A stretch of DNA of 64,000 nt, taken from assembly GCA_037577475.1 (NCBI GenBank), contig CM075193.1:872501-936500 (forward strand), written 5' to 3'. Below, one piece after another: positions 24,960 to 36,869 of the stretch. Position 1 is the first letter of the stretch; each line of letters opens with the position of its first letter. The position numbers were made by a program, and so were the translations under genes. Origin of the DNA: Chaunax sp. Z400. Its lineage: Eukaryota; Chordata; Actinopteri; Lophiiformes; Chaunacidae. Under the pieces are notes generated by a model. It was not told the DNA's origin, made no database searches, and saw nothing but the letters and a program-made list of their open reading frames with translations.

Positions 24960-25400
24960 TATATCACATAATATTCAAGTGTTTTATATCAAAACTTCAC
25001 AATCTCAGCTTTCCTGGAGTAATGTGGAAGGACCCAAATCACATCATTTGACCCAAATCACACCTTTACTCCCATGGACCAATAGTTCTGGTTCTTAAAT
25101 GGGTTTGTTAAAGTCTGAGGTTGACAGAAGCAGTGGAATATTAGAATAAAATAGTCTAGAATGACACTTAGTAATATGTTGTCTGCCGATCTGCTTTCAC
25201 CAAATGTTAGAGATAAATTCGACTGAATGACTTCATTCTACAGATGAAGCTTCATGCATGTGAAAAAGTAGTCTTTTTTATTTCTAACAGTCCTCCAGTC
25301 CACAGAGTCCAGCAACATTTAACAAACTTTTGATGTTTTCTACAAAGATATTAATAGAAACATAATAAAAATACATCAGACCTCGGAGGTTTAAACTCCA
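24960..25400 (+). repeat. Dispersed repeat family B, copy
   Basis: Shares ACAATCTCAGCTTTC, CCAATAGTTCTGGTTCTTAA, AAAGTCTGAGGTTGAC and ATTAATAGAAACATAATAA with the other copies. It carries an internal deletion in the region corresponding to the AAATCTCCTG phrase. Confidence 0.75.
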
Positions 25401-26280
25401 GCTTCATGATGAGTTTCTGCATGTGTAAATTAGATTTTTCATTTATGAGTTTTTAGTTATTAATTAAAGAATAAATTCATTAAAGAATTTGAATGAAATT
25501 AACACACAAACACATTTAAGATTGGGGAATAATGATACTTTAATTACACCAGGAGACATCAGAGGTAAATCAGGGAATACTCAGGCCCTAATAAAATTGT
25601 ATTATTATAGATGAATATAGATCAGATCAAATTTTATTTGGATCAAACTTTATTGATCATTTACATTGATAAACAACCCAGCAGTATTTAAAGTCATTAA
25701 AGTGTATTGTGTTCATGTTTGAAAATCTTTATTTGTTCATGAATGATGTGAGTTTTTCTTCTTTATAACTGATTTACAGAAATCACATTTTATCACAAAA
25801 ACACTTTTATTGACAAATAAGATCAGATCTGAAGATAGTTATTAACTATATGATGATATGATGTCTGTATATTTCTGCTACAGATACATTTATCTTATCT
25901 TGTTGTTAAAATAATCAATTTAAAGGCCTTTCATGAATAAAATAATATTTCAAACAATAAATCAACACTTTGTTTAAATAAACGTGTCCACAAATCTACT
26001 GTTAAATTGTTTTATTTCGCTATTTTTTGCCGTTTTTCATCATTTCTGGCAATTACAATACTTTATTTATATTTATTATTTATTGTTTATATTTATTTAT
26101 AGGTCTTTTTATATCCTCGTCATGAAAATAAACGTTAACAACTATTTTATTTGATTAAAAAACATTTTAAATATTGCTGAATATTTTTCATGTTGGATAA
26201 ATTAAATTATAAAATATTTAATGTTTACAGATCTTATTCGTTCAGAATATAAAAGATAATTTGGCTATTTTCGGTTTGTT
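25401..26280. other. AT-rich sequence upstream of the vsx1 promoter
   Basis: No gene or defined repeat was seen. The sequence is strongly AT-rich, with many TTATTTAT-type runs. Confidence 0.4.
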
Positions 26281-26332
26281 TGCTTAAATAATTAATCTGC
26301 ATCATCAGCGGCTGGTGGTATTGATTAGTGTA

Positions 26333-26627
26333 TTAGGTCACGTGACGTCACAGGCCCGCATCTGATCAAAGATAAACAACATAAATTAAAAACTCTCCTC
26401 TTCTGTCCTCAGAGAAAATAAATCCTGATCGGATTGAAGGAAAATTGGTGGCAATTAATCCTCCGGGATTGAAGCGGGAGGGGAGGGGGGGACTGTCCCA
26501 GAGCAGATCTCACTTCTGATTGGATGATGCTGTGACCCGCGGAGACTGGAGTCAGATAATAAAAAGAGCCCGCCATCGGGTTGGTCCCGGTCTGTCCATC
26601 ATCATTCTCAGAGTCCTGATGAGCACC
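26333..26627 (+). promoter_or_regulatory. vsx1 proximal promoter and 5' UTR
   Basis: Immediately upstream of the vsx1 ATG are an E-box CACGTG (26339-26344) overlapping a full palindromic CRE TGACGTCA (26343-26350), an OTX/CRX-type TAATCC (26456-26461), an inverted CCAAT box ATTGG (26519-26523) and a TATA-like ATAATAAAAAG (26556-26566). The last would place transcription start near 26590. The OTX/CRX site fits a retinal gene. Activity is inferred from motif identity and spacing. Confidence 0.55.
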
Positions 26628-27429
26628 ATGACGGGTCGGGAGGTCGCTGAAGAGAAGCCGAAGGTGAAGATGTTGTCTCCGGGTTTTGGGATCGATAAGT
26701 CCCGGCTGCACGGCTCCGGGTTCCGCTCCAAGGGCTTCGCCATCACCGACCTGTTGGGGCTGGAGCAGCAGCCCGGCGCTGCTCCGGCATCAAGTTTGAC
26801 CTCGGCGGTGTCCGGGCCAGGAGCGGAGCCGCAGGGAGGATGTGGCGGTCTGGGAGGGTTCTCGTTCCCAGGCGGGTCACTGCCACTGGGTCTCGGGTTC
26901 CTGTGCAGTCTTGCGGCGCAGCAGCCGCACGGATCTCCCTGCTTTCTACCGGGACACCTTCCGCTGCTGCAGGCCCGGGCCGACAGCCACTACCTGCAGA
27001 ACCTGGAGGCCCAACGGGACGGATTCTCAGGTACGGTTCGGTCCAGTTCCTCTGTCATGATATAGAAGCTTTACTTCAGTTTAGTTCGGTTCTACTCGGG
27101 TTTAAACGTGTTATTCTCTTTCATAAAAGCGACATAACTTCTTATTGTTCCCTTTATATCTCTGGTTCTAGATAACGTTTCGGCTCGTCAAACTTCGGCT
27201 GTTCTCGGGTTACAAAATCTTTTCCTGTTGTATTTAAAGTGTTTAATGATGTAATATTATAGATACATTTGGAAACTTGTAAACGGGCTTCTACGCCTTT
27301 CTATAATTTAAACACATATACCTTGTTTTATTTGTTTGTTTTTAGATTTAAGCGAACTATTTTTTCTTTAAAACGTTGTGACCGTTTTCTTCTAAACGTG
27401 TTAAATTATATATTATTATATACTATATA

Positions 27430-27467
<38 letters not shown>

Positions 27468-30400
27468 TGCTGCTTTTTAAACTCGTTTAAACCTTATTTT
27501 TCTCTAAAACGTGTTAATATCTTTGTCTGGTGGGATTCGGTTTTCTACATATTTTCTTCTTTAATTTAAACGTGTTTGATTTATATATTTTATTTTAGGT
27601 TACGTTTTTAGACTTAATTGGAGTTTTTGTTGCCCGTTTTCGTGTCTTTCTGCTCATCTTAGTTCGGCTATACTCGGGTTTCATGGTTAGGAATAATTAA
27701 AAAGCTTGTATTTTTCTTCTTAAAAATTAATTTGTTTAATTAGTCTACTGTTTATTAACCATCCGGACGAAACGAATGAAATACAAACTCATATGACATT
27801 AAGGTGATAACTGTGTCTCGCAGATGAAGAGTGTCTGTCCGACCGCAACGACTCCAAAAACTCCGCAAACTCTCAGAAGAGGAAGAAGAGAAGACACAGG
27901 TGAGAAAAACAAACACACCCACCTGTCATTTTATATCTGCTGCATAAAAACCAGCAAAGATTCAGACAATTCAAACTGAAATGTTGTTTATGCTGGAAAA
28001 ACTGTTTATTCATCATTTTAAAAAACAGGAACCTTCAAAGAAAAACGCTAAAAATCTAAATAATTATATGATTTTTATTTTCCATTTTTAATTCATCCTA
28101 ATAATAGGCCGACTTTAATTTAAGTCTAAATCTGTTGTTTAGGCTTTACTTTCTTTTGATCATACAATTTTTAAATGAAGTATTTTTCATCTTTGAAAGA
28201 AACAGTTGGGAATGAACAATATATACATATATATATATATTAAAAAAAATTATATTCGAAGTTATCCTAATTTTTGATATTTAAAAAAAAAAATACACAG
28301 AAGATGAAAGAAAAACTAATTTTAAAATTAATACCTCCAAGTATGGAATTATTGTATGTTATGTTAGCATTAGCTACAGCTAAAGCCTCCATAGTTGTAT
28401 ATTTTTCTGTATGTTAGCATTAGCTGATGTTGTTTCTGTGCTGCAGGACGGTGTTCACATCCCACCAGTTGGAGGAATTGGAGAAAGCTTTCCATGAAGC
28501 TCATTACCCCGATGTCTACGCCCGAGAGATGCTCGCCATGAAGACAGAGCTGCCCGAGGACAGAATACAGGTGAGACGTCATCGTTACTCAGTGATCAGT
28601 TACTGATAATCACCTGATCAGTCAGACATCTGACAGCAGCAACAGACTCTCAGGACTCTGAGGGACCTTCCAGAGGGTCACAAGAGAAGTTCAAGGGGTC
28701 AGAAGATGATCAGTGGTTACATAATTCACCTCAATCTCACCTTCTCCTGTTTTATTTCTGCTTTTTTTCTTACTTTTTCTAAAAATTAAAAATTTATTCA
28801 AATGACCAGTCTGTGAAGTTTGACGTACAATTGGTGGAACTGCTCAATTTAAAAAAATTTCGCAAAAAGTTCCTAGTTATACAAAGTAAATTTATCTTTT
28901 AAATGCAATTGGTACACAAATTTCATTTTGACATTTTTTTTGACAACTTCAAATTTTGATCAGGGCCGTGTCTACATTTTTTGGACTGTGCTGGTCTAAC
29001 TGACTTATACGTGAAGTATGTCAAAATAGCATGTATTAACCATTTCTCATAAAAAGTAACATTTTATTTAATTACCAACATTACTTAGTTTCTCTTACTT
29101 TTTTCATTGCATTCTTTTAGCTGATGCTTTTATCTATTTAAAAGATAAATAATCGTACCAAACAAATACGATATAAAGCTTCCACACTTTATAAATTCAT
29201 TAAAAGTAGACTGCATACAAAAGAAAACAATGCACATTCAAAAATATTCCAAGGTCCCGCCTCTCACTGAGCAAATAGCCAATCATAGTTAAGAGTAATA
29301 GGGCAACTGTCAATCAGAGTTCAGGAGTGGCCAGTGCCATTTTTTTGCCCCTCTTTGGTCATGCCCCTTATCTTGATTTTTTAATTTTTTTAATTTTAAA
29401 TAGTTTTACAAAGAATGGTAAACAACCCCAGGCATTAAATGAATGAACATTGGATCTTATCTGATTCCATACAGAAGTACATGTCAGTCAGAAAATACAT
29501 GGGTCCCGTTTTGACCTCTTTTTATTTTGTTGTATTTTCCCAGGTGTGGTTCCAGAACCGTCGGGCAAAGTGGCGAAAGCGTGAGAAGTGTTGGGGTCGC
29601 AGCAGCGTCATGGCAGAGTACGGTCTGTACGGTGCAATGGTGCGACACTCCATCCCTCTCCCAGAATCCATCCTCAACTCAGCCAAGAATGGCATGATGG
29701 GATCGTGCGCCCCCTGGCTGCTCGGTGAGCCGCATGCACGTCAGTGCCACGCACATGCACCACACCATGCATCAATACACACTGAATGCACACTGTTTAA
29801 TTGATATAATTTCATTGAATACAGAATCAAAAAATACCAAATTCCTGTATTCTATTGTATGTTAACATGCTAAAACATTAGCCATCTTATGATGCTAACA
29901 ACATTTCTGGAAAACTATAACATTAGACTACTAATATTTTAGCATTTATACAACACTAACATTCAGTAGCATGCTAAACAATATTTATGCTAATTAACCC
30001 CTGACAGTAATTAAGTATTACCTTACCTTATTGTAAGCTAATTATAAAGTGGGTCCCAAATTGAGTTGTATATGCTACTGTGTGTTAACATGCAAAACAT
30101 TATCCATCTTGTACAAAATTTCAGATGTTTCTTGTATTTTACAATGTAATATTAGAATACTTATATTTTATCATTTGTACCACAAATACTTAGTGGTATG
30201 CTAAGCTAGTGAACAATATTTATGAAAATCGTAATTAACAATTAGTTAACATGAAAATTAATGTAATCTAATCATGAACATAACTATATTTTATTCAAAG
30301 TATTGTATTCATTTATCCAATCATTGATGAATGTGCTAGCTATCTTCTTATCCTAAAGGAATTTCCCATTTCATAGGTGATTGCTCGTGATTGGACAGAG

Positions 30401-30909
30401 CTACAGATGTCTCCTAGCAACCAACTTACACATTACTAAGGTCTTGCCTAGCTAAGACATTTACTGTAGTTAGAATGAAGAGGGACTTTACGTTGAGATG
30501 CAACAAAGTCATATAGAGTATTTTATGTTATGTGCATGCATGCTAAAATATTAGCCCTTTTATTATGCTATCTGCCTCCTGCAGCTAAACTGAATCTGTC
30601 TCTGTCCTCACAGGGATGCACAAAAAATCTTTAGAAATGTCCAAAAAGTGTTCCAGCCCTGTGGACTCAGACTCGACCCGCTGCGACTCATTCTGCGACT
30701 CCACAGAGCGACGAGGCGGTAGGGAGGCTCGGGAGGTGGAGCAGGAGGAGGAGGAGCTACTAGAAATGGAGGAGGAGGACATGGAGGAGGAGGTGGCCAT
30801 CGATCTGTCCAGCTCCTCCAAACAGCAGCAACAGGAGGCCGGAGGCCCGATAAGGTCGGCCTCCTTGCCGCAGCAGCAGAGTGGTGGCGAGTCAGATGAA
30901 CACAGCTGA
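26628..30909 (+). CDS. vsx1: Visual system homeobox 1 (paired-like homeodomain, CVC domain)
   Basis: Exons 26628-27030, 27824-27899, 28447-28570, 29544-29724 and 30614-30909 join in phase with GT-AG borders to 359 codons. It is a nuclear transcription factor of retinal bipolar cells. Seen: the N-terminal GFAITDLLGLE motif (residues 36-46), which resembles the octapeptide region of VSX proteins, and a basic linker KRKKRRHR. The homeodomain is at 156-215, with Q50 (residue 205) and N51 (206) in VWFQNRRAKW. The CVC domain follows (SSVMAEYGLYGAMVRH..PLPES..GSCAPWLLGMHKKS). The C-terminus is acidic and ends in a VAIDLSSS motif. The start is the ATG in CACCATGA before TGRE. An in-frame ATG nine bases upstream (MSTMTGRE) is possible. 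An intron splits the homeodomain between Q46 and V47, as in other VSX genes. vsx2 is less likely, given the MTGR start and the entpd6/acss1 neighbours. Confidence 0.96.
27424..27463. repeat. (TA)n run in vsx1 intron 1
   Basis: About 40 bases of (TA)n within intron 1 (27031-27823), which otherwise holds nothing recognisable. Intron 2 (27900-28446) is AT-rich. Intron 3 (28571-29543) is also unremarkable, except for a short GGGTCA-rich segment at 28650-28720. Confidence 0.85.
29840..30580. repeat. Degenerate GTTAGCATGCTAA-type repeat in vsx1 intron 4
   Basis: Scattered variants of TTAACATGCTAAA, GATGCTAACA and TAGCATGCTAAAC recur every few tens of bases. The same repeat type reappears at about 31050-31540 in the vsx1 3' UTR. 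The core is an imperfect palindrome. Confidence 0.65.
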
Positions 30910-31984
30910 AGGTCAGAGGATGAGTCATACTGACTGAAGACAATGCAGCTCTGTGATGATGGCTGTAGGAGCACAAGAATTTGATTGGCTATTCTTTCAA
31001 GGATTACGTCCTCTTGTTACTATGCAAGTTATCCAGAAGCTTTAAGAAGCAATGTCTAAGCTACTGTATGTTAGCATACTGAAATATTAGTGTTTAGGTG
31101 CTAATTTAGTATGCTAACAAAGTTTCTTGGTAATGCATTAGAGCATTACAATTTCAACTTCTATGCTATACTAATGTTCAATAGTATGCTATAATATTCA
31201 TTCTAATACATAATAATAGACTGCTTGAATGTTAGCATGCTAATAAATGTTAGCATGTTAAAATAATAGCTTATGCTATTTTAGAAGAGTAACAAACATT
31301 TACAAGTGTTTTAAACTGAAATACTAGACTCCTAGCATGTTAGCATGCCAGTAAATGTTGGTTTGCTGAGGGATTAGCCTGGGGTTAATATTTTAACATG
31401 CTAACAAACATTTATTTTTGATCAAATGTGTAATATTCGATTGCTGGTGCATTGGTGGTAATATTCCAACAATTTTTAACTGGTAATGAGATACAAAATA
31501 TTAGTGTGTTAGCAAGCTAACAGACAAAGGGGGAAGAAAAATACTATTACGATGATTTTTTAGAGTCACCTATGTAAATGTCAGCTGTAAACTTAATTCT
31601 CCTGTTCTGTGATCTCTGAGCTGTGATGGAAACATAAATGCCACCACTGCTGCATCAGTCAGATCGTCCTCGAGGAATCGGACCGAGAGTGGAGTCTTTT
31701 TAAAGATGTATGAACTGTTTCAGGATAATGTAAATGATATTGTCTCTGTCTGTGTATTTATTATTGTACTGAGAGTATGCTTTATATCATTGAAAATCTT
31801 TTTTTTTTATTATTAGAGACTAATTAATGTTTTATTCCTCTTTTTGTGTGTGAGTGTGTATGTATGTTTCATACTTTAACTGTCTGTCAAGCACTGACTG
31901 GCCTGACAAAAGCTCTGTGAATGAATGTAATTTAAAACTAATATTTTAAAAAGTTGGTTTATCACATGTATGTACAGGTTGGTG

Positions 31985-31990
31985 AATAAA
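31985..31990 (+). other. vsx1 polyadenylation signal
   Basis: AATAAA about 1.08 kb after the vsx1 stop. It is the best-placed canonical signal, giving a 3' UTR of roughly 1.1 kb (30910 to about 32010) that contains the GTTAGCATGCTAA-type repeat. Confidence 0.6.
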
Positions 31991-32010
31991 AAAGTATTTT
32001 TGGAATCACT

Positions 32011-32855
32011 ATTTTCTGTTTTGATCATTCAACGCATCATAAACATTGCAGATAAAATGAATTAACATATGAATAATCATAATAATAATCATTAAATGTC
32101 TGATTATGCCCCCAAAGGGTTTGGAATATTCATTCAACAGGTGATCAATTATTGTCCCTGTAATGGTTGACTATGATAAAAAAGAGACATCATATACAGT
32201 CATGGACACAACTATTCCAATTGAATTGAACATTTTAATGTCTTCATACATAATGCACACACAAATTAAATTAGATTTGTTTAAATCATGTCATTTAAAT
32301 TTTGGCAGCCACAGGTTGACGTATTCGTAGCCTGCAGTCAAATGTACCATTTGGAAATGTTAGTGTTATCATTATGACTGTTATTGATTTCAGATTATCT
32401 ATCAGTATGATTAATATTGTAAAAAAAAAAAGTATGTCTCGGCTGACTGTTTAACAATAAGGTAGGGATTGTGAGACGATTAATTAAAGTTATCCTGAAA
32501 TGAGATAAATATAGTTGTAATTCTTGTTTTACATTTAACATTAATGATAAAAAGTTTTTAATAATCAATGTTAAAAATTTTGTTTTTCTACACATTTTTC
32601 CTCTCTAAACATATAAATGATGTCGAAAAATTAAAAAAATATGTTACATATTGTACCTATAAACTTGAATATTGTGATAACACAGTTATAAACCAATAAT
32701 ATTAAGTCGATTTGTTTTGATGTTTTTAGCATCAATGGACTTTGTTAGCTTTTGTCCAGCAACAGGAACTTGGTTGAAACAACTGCGTCACTTCCTTTAT
32801 CAGCGTCCATTACTTTAGCTTGGAGTTTACTACGCTAGGTGCTAAATTCTTAAAT
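32011..32855. other. vsx1 to zinc-finger gene spacer
   Basis: AT-rich, with no gene. Near 32197 is TACAGTCATGGACACAACTA, which resembles the terminal repeat of some Tc1-derived fish elements, though no partner end was found. The last 150 bases contain the presumed promoter and 5' UTR of the zinc-finger gene. Confidence 0.35.
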
Positions 32856-35800
32856 ATGGTCGATTTAATCTCTTTCAAAAACGAACTCACGGTCATTGTG
32901 AATAACCTGGCCCAGGCGGTGGTGACGGAGATTTTTACTGTGGCGGAGAAAGTCTCTTTGAATAAACAAAACCTCGAAACTGAGGTAAGCTAGCGGAGCT
33001 AACTGAAGCTAACAGCGTAGCTAACTTAACTCTTTGGTCTCCAGACGGCAGGTGTTGGTGGAGTTTGAAGTTACCCATGGTAATAACAGACAACAGATTG
33101 ACTTTACACTCACACACCTGATTCATTCACACCAACTTCTGTTGAAAAATATTCTAATTTATGTGTTTTAAGGTTGTTAGCTAACTTATGTTCACTATCA
33201 TACAAAATACAATGAACGACATTTGAAGCTTTCTCTCAGTATTGATATGTCCAGAATTGTCAGACAGAATTGAGAGACTAGCTAACTACCCCCCATCTCT
33301 CTCGCTCTCTCACCTTATCTCTCTCTCCCTCCCTCTCCCATTTCCCCTATCATACCCTATCTGTCCACCCCGAGTCGGGCCTGCTCTGAGGTTTCTGTCT
33401 GTCAAGCTCAGTGTTTCCTCTGCACTGTCTCCATTTTGCTCATGGGAGAATTGTTTTGTGTCTGTAGTTTGGTCTAGACCTCTGTTGGAATCCGTTAACT
33501 GTTGTTGTTACAAGGGACTGCATAAATAAAATTATTTGACTTTTGTACTTCAGTAATATGCATGTTAAATCAGTGTAATTGAGTATGGACTAAGGGTGAA
33601 CGGTACACAAAAATGACGGTTTGGTACATACCTCGGTTTTGAGGTCACGGTTCGGTACGTTTTCGGTACAGCTGAAACACAGAACAGAAAAAATAAATGA
33701 AAAAAAATAAAAAATGTTTTTTTAATCTCTTTCTTTTTTTATTCAACACTGGTGAACTAAACAGACTATGGCTGTGTCTTTCTTAAATAAAAAAAAGTAA
33801 ATTTTACAGAAGTAAATCAAAATAAACACTGTTAATGAACAATAAATAAACCCTGCATTCTCAACAACAGAACGGTCGCATATCTGCTGCTATAAAAACA
33901 CCTATGGTGCTTGTTATTGCTTTTGCATGTCTGAATTATTTGCAAGTGGCTGCTCAAATGCCACGGGGAGCTGGGTTTGCACTTTACTCATTTTTTTCCT
34001 TGTCCCACTAATGTTAACACTCAGGTGATGCCATTTCAAATGTGTTAGCATGTTTTATGTGCTACCAGACTGTTTGTCTGTGGTCACCATTACCAAAATC
34101 TCCACTGACTGAACTAACAACATCCGGTCCTTTGCTAAAGTTGTCCCTCGAAATTTGAGTCCTGAACCGAACTGAAAGGCCCATATCGGAAATTTTCGGT
34201 TCAGATACATGTTCCATTACACCCCTAGTATCAACAGATGAACGTCAGCGTCTTCAATGTTGAACGTTGTTTTTGTCTCTCAGGAGAAACTGAACTCTTT
34301 GGTGGTTGAAGCTGTTGATAAAATCCTGAAGATAGTCGAGGTGACGGCTCCTCAATGTTTAATGACATCAACAGAAGGTGAGCTCTGGTCGGATGTAACT
34401 AAGTGCATTTACTCCATTACATTATCTGACAGCTTTACGAAAGAGTATTTTAACACATGTAAATGTGATATTATAATGATAGTGTGAATAGGAGTCACTG
34501 TGAAGCGGTTTGATCAGGTGTGTTTTGTGTGCATTTCAGATGAGGCTGGTGGTGAGTGCCTCCCCTCAGAACACACCTACATCCTGGTTTACAGGGTGAG
34601 TCACTGATTCCATGCCGACATCAGAACCGTTCTCTGGATGCTGAACAAACTCAACACCATCCTCTGTTTTACAGAGCACTGCTGTCGACTCAAAGTGTCT
34701 GCTGCTGCCACTGCAGAGTGATGCTAATGCTAACAGTGAGTAGATTCTTAGATTCATCACAATGTGGGCGATCAATACACAAATGTCTAAAATTGCTTTT
34801 CTAATTGTGTCCGAATAATTTTGTCGATTTTGTGTGAAGTCGTCTTCTGCTCTTTGAAATAAAACATTTAAAAGCTAAATTCATTTCAGACGGGGACCCT
34901 GGGACAAAATCTTACTAAACGGAGGTCCATGTAATTCGTTTCGTATCAGTTTAGGGGTCTTTGACGTGGACAGGTTTTTGAACCACTGCTCTAATATGCA
35001 CTCTATGAAAAGTATGAAAGTATGAAAATTTGTCACAGATTGATATAACGTGAATCACTACTCTGTAGTACCAATGTACTTTGGTTGGTACCCGTGAAAG
35101 TATATGAATACGGTACCCCACCATAGTGTCTGGGCTAAAAAAATCACATGGTTTTGAATCTTTGTGTAGACTCACATACCCACTGATAGGGTGAAATGTT
35201 ACAAATCAGGTAAATGATATCTGTGTCACTTTTCTCTGCCATTTCCTCTGCTGTGTGTGTCAGTGGCTCCCATTGTGCTGTCTGACAGGCAGTCGAGGAG
35301 AAAGATGTTTTTAGGGACCATGAATAGAGCTCTGAGGAACTCCACCAGTAATTATTATTGTATTGGTATGGTTGAAATGATGAATTAAGTGTAACTTGAT
35401 TTTGAAAACATGCTGATGACACTCTGTCTTACCTGGTGTTCATGGTGATCATGGACAGGCCACTGCTACCTGCATTTATTGGTGATCTCACTCCACCTGC
35501 TGGACAGTTTTAAGTCATTGGGTAAATGAGTCATAACATCAGCTGTAATAGAGATCAATACTGGAGTAAACATGAATTTAACCTTTTCTTCAGGTGAAAA
35601 TAAAACAGATGACGTCACGACTCCACACAGCGAGCCCTCCCCCGCCTCTCCTACCCTGCAGTCTGAGTTCCCTGACCACGAGTATGCTCGGCCATCTTCG
35701 CCACTGCCCAGTGCCGCCTCAACAGCAGAGGGTGGAGCCTCTGCAGCACACAGCAGAAAACAGCGCTGCAGCTGGCGCAAAACAGACACCAAAATGTCTC

Positions 35801-36795
35801 TGCATGCAGAAATGACAGAAACTCACCACCAGTGTGTTCAGTGTGGGATGTTGTTTCCAACCGTGGAACAACTCTCCCATCACAAGAAAAAGTCTCATCC
35901 GGTATGCCTGATGTGCGGCGCCCTCTTCACTGGCATCCTGAGGCTCCGTGAACATGAGATCAAAGAGCATGGCCTCTTGCCATACACCTGCGACTACTGC
36001 CCTAAGAGATTCAACCACAAAGCTCACCGCAACCTGCATGTGAAGGCGCGGCACACCGGAGAGAAGACATGTCACTGCGACATCTGTGGGAAGGGCTACA
36101 GCTGCATCAGCATGCTGAAGACACACCGGATGACGCACTTCGACAAGATGTTCATCTGCGATGTCTGTGGGAAGAGCTTCTACCATGCCTGCCACCTGAC
36201 ACGCCACAAAGTGGTGCATCAGGAGGTGCGGCCGCACCAGTGCTCCACCTGCGGGAAGGGCTTCACACAGGCTGCCAACCTGCGCAGCCATCAGGTGACC
36301 CACAGTGGCGAACGACAGCTGTGCTCCATCTGCGGCAAGAGCTACCGCTGCCTGAAGAACCACCTCATCTGCAAGCACTCGCACGAGCTGCCAGCCGATG
36401 AGCTGCCGGACAGATGCTCCATCGTCACCTGCCAGGTGTGCGACAAAAAGTTCCCCAACCCGTCGCAGCTGAAGGTTCACCAAAGGAGTCACACAGGAGA
36501 GAAACCATTCCACTGCGACGTCTGCGGGAAGAGCTACCGGCTGAAGGAGCTGCTCCGGGACCACAGGTACACCCACAGCGGCGAGAAGCCGTACAGGTGT
36601 TCCCTCTGCTCCAAAACCTTCAACCTGGCCACCAGCTTCACAAGACACCGCAGCATCCACAGCGGAGAGATGCCGTACAGCTGCCTCGACTGCGGCAAAC
36701 ACTTCCGCCTGCTCACCTTCCTGAAGGCTCACCTGCAGACCAAAGCTCACCTGAAGCAGGTGCAGCAGAGGAAGGCCATCACCTCTGACCTCTGA
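32856..36795 (+). CDS. C2H2 zinc-finger protein, 11 fingers (zinc-finger gene 1)
   Basis: Exons 32856-32984, 34284-34377, 34540-34595, 34675-34735 and 35594-36795 join in phase with GT-AG borders to 513 codons. The first 43 residues (from MVDLISFKNEL) and exon 2 form a predicted helical N-terminal domain that ends exon 1 with ETE in phase 0. There is no KRAB, SCAN or BTB signature. After a Ser/Pro-rich linker come eleven fingers (residues about 194-498), most with CDVCGKSF-type cores and some TGEKP linkers. One finger (CSICGKSYRCLKNHLICKH) is shortened. It is likely a nuclear DNA-binding regulator with unknown target. It lies 1.95 kb downstream of vsx1 in the same direction. It shares layout and exon phase with the gene at 58626. 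No symbol can be assigned from sequence alone. Confidence 0.85.
33355..33537 (+). repeat. Teleost dispersed repeat fragment in zinc-finger gene 1 intron 1
   Basis: Contains CGAGTCGGGCCTGCTCTGAGG, GTTTCTGTCTGT, TTGCTCATGGGAGAATTG and GTTTGGTCTAGACCT, ending near ATAAATAAAATTATTTGAC. I recognise these phrases, in this order, from a very common repeat of percomorph genomes. A pyrimidine-rich (CTCT)n stretch precedes it (33293-33345). The transposon class is not assigned. Confidence 0.65.
33591..34227. mobile_element. hAT-like MITE with 8-bp target-site duplication
   Basis: Left end TAAGGGTG, followed by ACGGTACAC; right end CACCCCTA, the inverse of TAGGGGTG. Subterminal sequence is rich in GGTTCGGTAC/GAACCGAAC motifs in opposite orientations at the two ends. 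The flanks GTATGGAC (33583-33590) and GTATCAAC (34228-34235) are an 8-bp duplication with two mismatches, as hAT elements produce. There is no transposase frame, so it is nonautonomous. It lies wholly in intron 1 of zinc-finger gene 1. Confidence 0.75.
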
Positions 36796-36863
36796 CATCA
36801 GAAACTTCCTGTCACCTCTGACCTCTGACATCAGAATCACGACATCTGTATGTAATGATGAGA

Positions 36864-36869
36864 AATAAA
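36864..36869 (+). other. Polyadenylation signal of zinc-finger gene 1
   Basis: AATAAA 69 bases after the stop codon, the first canonical signal downstream. It implies a very short 3' UTR. Confidence 0.6.

Noticed and set aside
26520..26627. In-frame extension of vsx1 upstream to MDDAVTRGDW
   Set aside because: The region carries the TATA-like and CCAAT motifs of the promoter. The MTGRE start fits the family and has a better start context.
35719..36840. 373-codon minus-strand frame opposite zinc-finger gene 1
   Set aside because: It is a shadow of the finger-coding exon. The repeated finger codons keep the opposite frame open.
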